From contig JAUNGB010000017.1 in the NCBI GenBank assembly GCA_030524715.1, positions 1 to 64,000 on the forward strand: 64,000 bases of DNA, in the 5' to 3' direction. The stretch comes from Eubacteriales bacterium (GTDB lineage Bacteria > Bacillota > Clostridia > Lachnospirales > Lachnospiraceae). Below are positions 17,528-23,843 of this stretch, one piece after another. Each line of letters begins with the position of its first letter. The first letter of the stretch is position 1. The position numbers were made by a program, and so were the translations under genes. The notes beneath the pieces are model-generated. The model ran no database searches. It was not told the DNA's origin and saw nothing but the letters and a program-made list of their open reading frames with translations.

Positions 17528-17818
17528 TCAGTCTGAATACCGATAGTATTTTGTTTCTGTAGTAGTTGCTTTTCTTGCTGAAATAATGCGGATAATTGAA
17601 TCGGATTCCCGGTAGCAATGACATACCACGAGCAGATTGGCTTTTTTGCTCAGGCCTAAAATAATAAATCGATCCTCCTGTTCTGAATGCTCTGGGTCGT
17701 CAATGACAAGGGCCTCCGGATCATAAAATACCGTTTTTGCTTCTTCAAAGGATATTTTATGTTTTTTCTTATTGATTTCGTTTTTAGTTTGATCCCATTC
17801 AAATCTGATGTCTTCCAT
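17528..17818 (-). CDS. brnT: BrnT-family ribonuclease toxin
   Basis: The protein has 96 residues. The N-terminal FEWDQTKNEINKKKHKISFEEA and the C-terminal IRIISARKAT are the conserved BrnT motifs; the fold is RelE-like with mRNA interferase activity. The ATG has no ribosome site: a TTGACA-17-TATAAT promoter ends six bases before it, so the transcript would start at the A of ATG. It is co-transcribed with the antitoxin. Confidence 0.9.
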   Translation of the reverse strand: MEDIRFEWDQTKNEINKKKHKISFEEAKTVFYDPEALVIDDPEHSEQEDRFIILGLSKKANLLVVCHCYRESDSIIRIISARKATTTETKYYRYSD

Positions 17819-17823
17819 AATTA

Positions 17824-17879
17824 TATTATAATTATAAGATAAATATGTGTCAAGGATAAATTAGTCTCACTGCACTTAT
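17824..17879. repeat. Duplicated brn promoter segment, copy 1
   Basis: This 56-bp stretch, including TGTCAAGGATAAATTAGTC and CTCACTGCACTTAT, recurs at 18242-18315. The second copy has 18 extra bases in the middle. The two copies enclose the transposase-like remnant and a 16-bp hairpin. Confidence 0.75.
17825..17853 (-). promoter_or_regulatory. brnTA promoter, predicted leaderless
   Basis: On the minus strand TTGACA, 17 bp and TATAAT lie directly before the ATG at 17818, which coincides with the expected start site. The AT-rich TATAATTATAATATAATTA block holds overlapping -10-like hexamers and is a natural site for BrnA autorepression. Confidence 0.65.
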
Positions 17880-17884
17880 CCTAT

Positions 17885-18091
17885 TTGAATTTTGAGGTAG
17901 ACATTCCGAAGATATCTGGGAAGATAAATTATGTGAAAAAAGGGAGTACAGTATACGTCAGATATGTGCTCAAAAGGGTATATCATCCAGAGAAAAAATA
18001 TAATGTTCCAGAGCAGAGGATCATTGGAAAAAGATCAGAAAAGAACCCGGAGAGGATAAGAGATCATGGCATTTATCTGTTTCAAGGGTGA
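17885..18091 (+). pseudogene. Transposase-like N-terminal remnant
   Basis: The frame encodes about 68 residues with INYVKKGSTVYVRYVLKRVY and YNVPEQRIIGKR. This resembles the N-terminal DNA-binding portion of a large transposase family common in Lachnospiraceae (the YxxxG.TYVRY...P.R..IGK pattern). There is no ATG; the frame opens at TTG without ribosome site and ends after 68 codons where the family continues for several hundred residues. I infer a truncated insertion sequence. Confidence 0.45.
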
Positions 18092-18184
18092 AAAAATTAG
18101 ATTTTAGGCTGTTTGGACGAGAAACAGGTAATTTGAGTGTTACTTTTTCAGGAAGTTCACGTTCTTACTTTCCAAAATAAAAAC

Positions 18185-18225
18185 GAGCATTTCGGCAATA
18201 CAAACCATTTATTGCCGAAATGCTC
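18185..18225 (-). terminator. 16-bp perfect hairpin
   Basis: GAGCATTTCGGCAATA pairs perfectly with 18210-18225. On the minus strand it is followed by GTTTTTATTTT, so it reads as a minus-strand terminator or the end of the decayed insertion sequence. Confidence 0.6.
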
Positions 18226-18241
18226 TTGACGTAACAGGAAA

Positions 18242-18315
18242 TATTATAATTAAGAGATACTATGTCAAGGATATTTCAAACGGATTTTATTATAAATTAG
18301 TCTCACTGCACTTAT
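18242..18315. repeat. Duplicated brn promoter segment, copy 2
   Basis: This is the partner of 17824-17879, with TATTATAATTA, TATGTCAAGGATA, an 18-nt insertion and then ATAAATTAGTCTCACTGCAC. On the minus strand it retains TTGACA but the spacing to the AT block is changed. From here to 18460 no gene or further structure is seen. Confidence 0.7.
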
Positions 18316-18462
18316 TGTGTAAACTTTTTCTTAGGCGGTTGGAAGAGGCAAAATTTGAAATCGGCTTTACTGGATATTAAAAAGTCAAAATAACGTAATT
18401 ATTAAATAAAATAACGTAAGCAAATTTCACTATAAGGATATATAATATATTTACCAGATATA

Positions 18463-18536
18463 TTCAAGACTCGCTGGCGAGTCTTGGTGCGGGATTCGGG
18501 GCAGCTATGCTGACATAAGTTCAAACTGAATTCCTG
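18463..18536 (+). ncRNA. 75-nt two-hairpin element, copy A
   Basis: Hairpin one: CAAGACTCG, loop CTGG, CGAGTCTTG. Hairpin two: GGGATTC closing with GAATTCC around an inner CAGC-TAT-GCTG. A copy about 85 percent identical lies at 22532-22606. Differences keep pairing (for example A-U to G-U). This copy ends 60 bp before the GH31 start codon. It could be a cis-acting RNA element or a dispersed repeat. Confidence 0.55.
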
Positions 18537-18595
18537 TATATCCTCGTGCAGCGTATTATCAGACAAAAAACAAAATACAGGAGGTACAATATAAT

Positions 18596-20587
18596 ATGAT
18601 TCGCAGATATATTTACGGAAAACCATTTTCCACAGAAGCAGTGACAGAAACGATCCAGGCGTCAGAGGGGACGCCGGCCTATGGCGCGGTCAGCCTGGAA
18701 AAAGGGTTCTCCTTCACCTATCTTATGGAGGAAAACGACATTGTTTATGGCTTGGGAGAAGCAAACCGGGGACTGAATAAACGCGGATACTGTTATGTAA
18801 GCGACTGCTCTGACGATCCCAACCATACGGAGGGCAAGCGCTCCCTGTATGCTTCCCATAACTTTATCGTTATCGCGGGAAAAGAGAATATAGGCTTCTT
18901 TTTTGATTATCCGTCTGTGCTTACCTTTGATATTGGCTACACCAGAATGGATACCCTTACCGTGTCATGCGACAGGGCGGATTTAGATATGTATGTGATC
19001 GAAGGGGATTCTCCATATGATATCGTAAAGCAGTTCCGTAAGATCATCGGCAGAAGCTATATCCCGCCGAAGTTTGCCTTCGGCTTCGGCCAGAGCCGCT
19101 GGGGCTACAAAACAAAAGAGGACTTCCGTAAGGTTGCGGAAGGATACCGTGAAAATCAGATACCGCTGGACATGATCTACATGGATATTGATTACATGCA
19201 GGATTTTAAGGACTTTACCTTAAATGAAGAGAACTTTAAGGATTTTCCGGAATTTGTACAGGAAATGAAGGATAACCATATCCGCCTGATTCCTATTATT
19301 GACGCGGGGGTAAAGGTGGAAAAGGGATATTCTGTCTATGAGGAAGGTGTGGAAAACCGGTATTTCTGCCAGAGAGAGGACGGAAGCGATTTTGTTGCAG
19401 CCGTATGGCCCGGGGATACTCACTTTCCGGATGTCTTAAATCCGGATGCCAGAAAGTGGTTCGGAGACAATTACCGTTTCCTGACAGACCAGGGAATTGA
19501 AGGGTTCTGGAATGATATGAACGAGCCTTCTATTTTTTACAGCACGGAGAGCATGGACGAGGTAAAAGCCCTTCTGAAAAAATATGTGGAAGAGGAAACG
19601 GAAACTGTCCCGGTGGGAGAACTTGGGGAAAAGCTCCGCAGCCTTGCCAATAATCATGAGGATTATAAACGCTTTTATCATCAGGTAAACGGGGAAAGAG
19701 TGCGCCATGACCAGGTACATAACCTGTTTGGCTATAATATGACAAGGGCAGCAGGGGAGGCGTTTGAGAGAATCGATCCGGAAAAACGTTTCCTGATGTT
19801 TTCACGTTCCTCCTATATCGGAATGCACCGCTACGGCGGAATCTGGACAGGAGACAACAAGTCCTGGTGGTCGCATATCCTTCTGAACCTGAAAATGATG
19901 CCGTCCTTAAATATGTGCGGATTTTTGTATACGGGCGCTGACCTCGGGGGCTTTGGGGACGACGCCACAAGAGATCTGGTGCTCCGCTGGCTGGCCCTTG
20001 GGGTTTTTACACCGCTTATGAGAAATCACGCCGCTCTGGGAACAAGGGAACAGGAATGCTATCAGTTTGAAAAGACAGAGGATTTCCGCGGCATTATCGA
20101 AACCCGTTACCGCCTTGTCCCGTATCTGTACAGCGAGTATATGAAAGCTGCTTTAAACGACGATATGTATTTTAAGCCGCTGGCATTCGTTTATCCTGAG
20201 GATTCCTTTGCCGCCCGTGTGGAGGATCAGATGATGATCGGAAACGAGATCATGATCGCTCCGGTCTACACCCAGAACGCACCAGGCCGCTATGTCTATC
20301 TGCCGGAAGAAATGATGTTTGTTAAATTCAGTAAGGACGGGCAGATCACAGAGGAAATTCTGGAAAAAGGCCATCATTACGTGGAAGTGGCTCTGAATGA
20401 AGTGCCGATGTTTATCCGCAGAGGTAAATGCATTCCGGTTGCTGACACTGCGCAGTGCGTGGAGGCCCTTGATACGGAAAACCTGACCCTTCTGGGCTAT
20501 GATGATTCGGAATATACCCTGTACGAGGACGACGGGGTACATAAGGACTATGACAACGCAAAGAATTACAGAGTCATAAAAAAATAG
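18596..20587 (+). CDS. GH31 alpha-glucosidase
   Basis: The protein has 663 residues. The GH31 barrel shows FGFGQSRWGY, MIYMDIDYMQ, the nucleophile Asp 307 in GFWNDMNEP, the general-acid region GDNKSWWSH and GFLYTGADLGGFGDD. Length and sequence match my memory of the structurally studied Ruminococcus obeum alpha-glucosidase, which prefers isomaltose; substrate preference here is therefore likely alpha-1,6/1,4 glucosides. There is no signal peptide, so it acts in the cytoplasm on imported oligosaccharides. AGGAGG lies 11 bases before ATG. Confidence 0.93.
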   Translation: MIRRYIYGKPFSTEAVTETIQASEGTPAYGAVSLEKGFSFTYLMEENDIVYGLGEANRGLNKRGYCYVSDCSDDPNHTEGKRSLYASHNFIVIAGKENIGFFFDYPSVLTFDIGYTRMDTLTVSCDRADLDMYVIEGDSPYDIVKQFRKIIGRSYIPPKFAFGFGQSRWGYKTKEDFRKVAEGYRENQIPLDMIYMDIDYMQDFKDFTLNEENFKDFPEFVQEMKDNHIRLIPIIDAGVKVEKGYSVYEEGVENRYFCQREDGSDFVAAVWPGDTHFPDVLNPDARKWFGDNYRFLTDQGIEGFWNDMNEPSIFYSTESMDEVKALLKKYVEEETETVPVGELGEKLRSLANNHEDYKRFYHQVNGERVRHDQVHNLFGYNMTRAAGEAFERIDPEKRFLMFSRSSYIGMHRYGGIWTGDNKSWWSHILLNLKMMPSLNMCGFLYTGADLGGFGDDATRDLVLRWLALGVFTPLMRNHAALGTREQECYQFEKTEDFRGIIETRYRLVPYLYSEYMKAALNDDMYFKPLAFVYPEDSFAARVEDQMMIGNEIMIAPVYTQNAPGRYVYLPEEMMFVKFSKDGQITEEILEKGHHYVEVALNEVPMFIRRGKCIPVADTAQCVEALDTENLTLLGYDDSEYTLYEDDGVHKDYDNAKNYRVIKK

Positions 20588-20693
20588 GCATTTTTACCAA
20601 AAAAGAGCTCTCTTTTGTAAAATTTTTGTTTACGTTGAAGTGATAAAGTGTTATATTAATTATACCAGAAAACGTGAAGAAAGGATTAAAAAC

Positions 20694-22001
20694 ATGGAGA
20701 GATATTATCAGCCGGAAATCGAGTGCGCTTCCAGGGAACAGATCCGGGAGTGGCAGAGTGAAAGACTGGTGAAGCAGGTTCAGAATGTCTGGGACAATGT
20801 GCCCTATTACAGAAAACGTATGGAGGAAATGGGCGTGGAGCCCGGGGACATTAAGTCCGTTGACGATTTACATAAGCTGCCGTTTATCACAAAGGACGAC
20901 CTTCGCGACTGTTATCCTTACGGATTGCTGGCGAGGCCTTTAAGTGAATGTGTCCGTATTCAGTCTACCAGCGGAACTACAGGAAGACGTGTGGTTGCTT
21001 TTTATACACAGCACGACATAGACTTGTGGGATGAGTGCTGCGCAAGGGCGATCGTGGCGGCAGGGGGAACCAATGAAGATGTCTGTCATGTCAGCTATGG
21101 GTACGGCCTGTTTACAGGCGGACCGGGCTTAAACGGCGGTTCCCATAAGGTGGGCTGCCTGACTCTTCCCATGTCCTCCGGCAATACGGAGCGCCAGATC
21201 CAGTTCATGACAGACCTTGGTTCTACCATTCTCTGCTGCACTCCCTCCTATGCCGCTTATCTTGCGGAAAGCATCCACGAAAGAGGGCTTCAGGATCAGA
21301 TCAAACTGAAGGCGGGGATTTTCGGCGCGGAGGCATGGACGGAAGAGATGCGCCACGACATCGAAGAAAAGCTTGGAATCAAAGCCTATGATATCTACGG
21401 CCTGACAGAGATTTCCGGTCCGGGGGTTTCCTTTGAATGTTCCGCTCAGACCGGTATGCATGTGAATGAAGACCATTTTATTGCTGAGATCATCAACCCC
21501 AAGACAGGAGAGGTCCTTCCGGACGGCGAGAAGGGCGAGCTTGTATTTACCAGCATCACCAAGGAAGCGTTCCCGCTTCTTCGTTACCGTACCCGTGATA
21601 TCTGCATCTTAAGCAGGGAGAAGTGCTCCTGCGGCAGGACTCATGTGAAAATGACCAAGCCTCTGGGCAGAAGCGACGACATGCTTATCGTCAAGGGCGT
21701 GAATGTATTCCCGTCCCAGATCGAGACAGTTCTTATGAACAAGGGATACCCGGCAAACTACCAGATTATCGTGGACCGCGTAAACAACAGCGATACCATC
21801 GAGGTTCAGGTAGAGATGACCGCGGAAATGTTCTCCGACAGCTTAAGCGTTGTATCTGCAAAAGAGAAGGAACTGGTAGACGCGCTCAAGGCCATGCTCG
21901 GTATCTATGCCAAAGTGAAGCTTGTCAATCCGAAAGCGATCACCAGAAGCGAAGGCAAGGCGGTCCGCGTCGTTGACAAACGTAACCTGTATCAGCAGTA
22001 A
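20694..22001 (+). CDS. paaK: Phenylacetate-CoA ligase family protein
   Basis: The protein has 435 residues. It is an adenylate-forming enzyme with the P-loop IQSTSGTTGRR, YGLTEISGPG, LLRYRTRD and the C-terminal GRSDDMLIVKGVNVFPSQIE. The family activates phenylacetate or related aryl acids to CoA thioesters. It is followed by a double-ACT protein 21 bp downstream, the standard partner in clostridia, where the pair often accompanies indolepyruvate oxidoreductase; that gene is absent here. The ATG at 20694 follows AAAGGA; an in-frame upstream extension is not supported. Confidence 0.9.
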   Translation: MERYYQPEIECASREQIREWQSERLVKQVQNVWDNVPYYRKRMEEMGVEPGDIKSVDDLHKLPFITKDDLRDCYPYGLLARPLSECVRIQSTSGTTGRRVVAFYTQHDIDLWDECCARAIVAAGGTNEDVCHVSYGYGLFTGGPGLNGGSHKVGCLTLPMSSGNTERQIQFMTDLGSTILCCTPSYAAYLAESIHERGLQDQIKLKAGIFGAEAWTEEMRHDIEEKLGIKAYDIYGLTEISGPGVSFECSAQTGMHVNEDHFIAEIINPKTGEVLPDGEKGELVFTSITKEAFPLLRYRTRDICILSREKCSCGRTHVKMTKPLGRSDDMLIVKGVNVFPSQIETVLMNKGYPANYQIIVDRVNNSDTIEVQVEMTAEMFSDSLSVVSAKEKELVDALKAMLGIYAKVKLVNPKAITRSEGKAVRVVDKRNLYQQ

Positions 22002-22022
22002 GAGAGAAGGAGGGCTTTTCCT

Positions 22023-22454
22023 ATGACCGTAAAACAGATTTCCGTATTTTTGGAGAATAAACCGGGCAAGCTTGCCGATTTTACAGATATTCTTTCCAGA
22101 AACAATATTGATATGAGAGCGCTGTCACTGGCAGAAGCAGAGGATTTCGGCATTGTCCGCATTATTGTGGACGATATTTACAATGCGTCCACCGTCCTCA
22201 AGGATGAAGGCTATGTATTTTCGATCACCAAAGTTCTGGCGGTCGCCATTCCGGACGAGCCGGGCGGACTTTCCAGAGTGATCCGCACTCTGGGCGATAA
22301 GGGAGTGAACGTGGAATATATGTATGCTTTTATTACCCGCAAGAAGGGTCTTGCTTATATGATCTTCCGCGTAGAAGATAATCAGAAGGCGGCGGAGGTC
22401 CTTAAGGCAAACGGGATCAAGCCTGTCTGCCAGGATGAATTGTCAGAATTATAA
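22023..22454 (+). CDS. Tandem ACT-domain regulatory protein
   Basis: The protein has 143 residues forming two ACT units: KQISVFLENKPGKLADFTDI at the start, and VAIPDEPGGLSRVIRTLGDK near residue 75. ACT domains bind amino acids or related ligands. In clostridia this protein is regularly encoded directly after paaK and is presumed to modulate aryl-acid activation, though no mechanism is established. GGAGG precedes the ATG. Confidence 0.9.
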   Translation: MTVKQISVFLENKPGKLADFTDILSRNNIDMRALSLAEAEDFGIVRIIVDDIYNASTVLKDEGYVFSITKVLAVAIPDEPGGLSRVIRTLGDKGVNVEYMYAFITRKKGLAYMIFRVEDNQKAAEVLKANGIKPVCQDELSEL

Positions 22455-22457
22455 GGG

Positions 22458-22490
22458 GTAAAGCGGACGTTTGTACTCTGCTTTGCTGTA
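22458..22490 (+). repeat. AAAGCGGA hairpin repeat, copy 2
   Basis: AAAGCGGA pairs with TCTGCTTT, followed by GCTGTA. It sits four bases after the ACT gene stop codon, the same kind of position as copy 1 after aroD. Confidence 0.7.
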
Positions 22491-22492
22491 GG

Positions 22493-22522
22493 GCGCTGAT
22501 ACGAAAGTATCGGCGCTTTTTT
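22493..22522 (+). terminator. Terminator after the paaK-ACT operon
   Basis: GCGCTGATAC, loop GAAA, GTATCGGCGC, then six T: a textbook intrinsic terminator. Confidence 0.9.
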
Positions 22523-22531
22523 CCAGAAGCT

Positions 22532-22606
22532 TTCAAGACTCGCTCGCGAGTTTTGGTGCGGGATTCAGGTCAGCTATGCTGACATAATTCCAAACCGAAT
22601 CCCTGA
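22532..22606 (+). ncRNA. 75-nt two-hairpin element, copy B
   Basis: Hairpin one: CAAGACTCG, CTCG, CGAGTTTTG. Hairpin two: GGGATTC to GAATCCC enclosing GTCAGC-TAT-GCTGAC. It begins ten bases after a terminator and ends 41 bp before the AraC start codon, so if transcribed it belongs to the 5' leader of that gene. See copy A at 18463. Confidence 0.55.
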
Positions 22607-22646
22607 ACATCTGATATAAAGACCTGCAGAAGAAGGAGGCAAAGGA

Positions 22647-23639
22647 ATGGAGCGTAAAGAACTGGATTCCGTACTTCGGGAGTATTCTGCTGTCGAGCAG
22701 GAGAATTTAAAGACCAGATATCCCGAACGGCTGAACTGGGAGGGGTATCAGAAGTACCGGAAGCTGGATACAAAGACTTATCTTTTTGAGAGCCGGCAGT
22801 TTATGAAGCCGGGTGAAAAAATTGAAATCTGGCGTCAGGACCGTTTCAATACGGTATATCCCCATAAACACGACTATATCGAATTGTGCTATGTGTGGTC
22901 CGGAAGCTGCGGCCAGACTATTGAAGGCAAACAGGTAGTGACCCGCCAGGGAGACGTATGCATTTTTGATACCCAGGCCGTCCATTCCATTGAAGCTGCC
23001 CAGGAGAACGATATTATCATCAATATCCTGATGCGTCCGGAATTTTTTGACGCAGCCTTCTTAAGCCGGATGAACCGCCAGGGAATTGTGTCGGAGTTTC
23101 TGGTGGACGCTGTGACAAAAAGCCGGAAGAAAAAGCATTATTTATATTTCCCCGCGCATAAAAACGGCCGGGTACATGAGATCATGGAGAATATCCTTCT
23201 GGAATTTTTCAATGCGGACCTGGGGATGGAAGAGGCCCTGGAGAGCTACGTCATCATTCTTTTTACGGAGCTTCTGCGCACCATGCGGGATGATTCCAGA
23301 GAGAAGGATTCTGTTTCCCGGGAGGTGCAGATCCTGGAGCTTCTGGCCTATATCGAGGAAAACTATGAGAACTGCACCCTGACGGAGATGGGGAAGGCCT
23401 TTGGAATGCACGGCAATTATCTTACCGCCCTTTTAAAAGAAAAAACCGGCAGGAGTTTTGTGGAGCATGTGCAGGAGCAGAAGCTGAAAAAAGCGAAGGC
23501 TTTGCTGGAAAATTCGGATATTCCGGTTTCAGAGCTGATTCCTGCATGCGGCTATAACAATATGAACTTTTTCTATAAAAAATTTAAGGAGTCCACAGGG
23601 GTTACCCCGGCCCAGTACCGGAAGCAGCACCGACCTTAA
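22647..23639 (+). CDS. AraC-family transcriptional regulator
   Basis: The protein has 330 residues. An N-terminal cupin-type sensor (HKHDYIELCYVWSG, GDVCIFDTQAVHSI) is joined to a C-terminal double helix-turn-helix (LTEMGKAFGMHGNYLTALLK, VSELIPACGYNNMNFFYKKFK, TPAQYRKQ). Such regulators bind sugars and activate nearby catabolic genes. The rhamnosidase gene 200 bp downstream is the obvious candidate target. GGAGG precedes the ATG. Confidence 0.92.
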   Translation: MERKELDSVLREYSAVEQENLKTRYPERLNWEGYQKYRKLDTKTYLFESRQFMKPGEKIEIWRQDRFNTVYPHKHDYIELCYVWSGSCGQTIEGKQVVTRQGDVCIFDTQAVHSIEAAQENDIIINILMRPEFFDAAFLSRMNRQGIVSEFLVDAVTKSRKKKHYLYFPAHKNGRVHEIMENILLEFFNADLGMEEALESYVIILFTELLRTMRDDSREKDSVSREVQILELLAYIEENYENCTLTEMGKAFGMHGNYLTALLKEKTGRSFVEHVQEQKLKKAKALLENSDIPVSELIPACGYNNMNFFYKKFKESTGVTPAQYRKQHRP

Positions 23640-23660
23640 AAATGGTCAATGTTTTGATGA

Positions 23661-23691
23661 AAAAGCGTTATTGAAGAATAGCGCTTTTTTG
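23661..23691 (+). terminator. Terminator after the AraC gene
   Basis: AAAAGCGTTATT, loop GAAG, AATAGCGCTTTTTT. Confidence 0.8.
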
Positions 23692-23730
23692 TGTATTTTA
23701 AAGAAAAAGCATGGTAAGGGACAGAGCATG

Positions 23731-23763
23731 CAGCAAAGCGGAATACGAATGTCCGCTTTACCG
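23731..23763 (-). repeat. AAAGCGGA hairpin repeat, copy 3 (inverted)
   Basis: On the minus strand GTAAAGCGGACATTCGTATT is followed by CCGCTTTGCTGC, the same stem as copies 1 and 2. It lies between the AraC terminator and the rhamnosidase gene, adjacent to a MITE-like end. Confidence 0.7.
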
Positions 23764-23777
23764 CAGGACGCTTTACA

Positions 23778-23803
23778 AAGAAAGCAATTTTCAAACATGT
23801 TCC
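23778..23803. repeat. Solo end of the MITE-like element
   Basis: AAGAAAGCAATTTTCAAACA matches, on the minus strand, the first 26 bases of the element at 14936 with a few changes. No second end is recognisable here. Confidence 0.5.
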
Positions 23804-23843
23804 GGTGCAGAGTGCCATAAAAGAAAAACGGAGGACGACGGAT

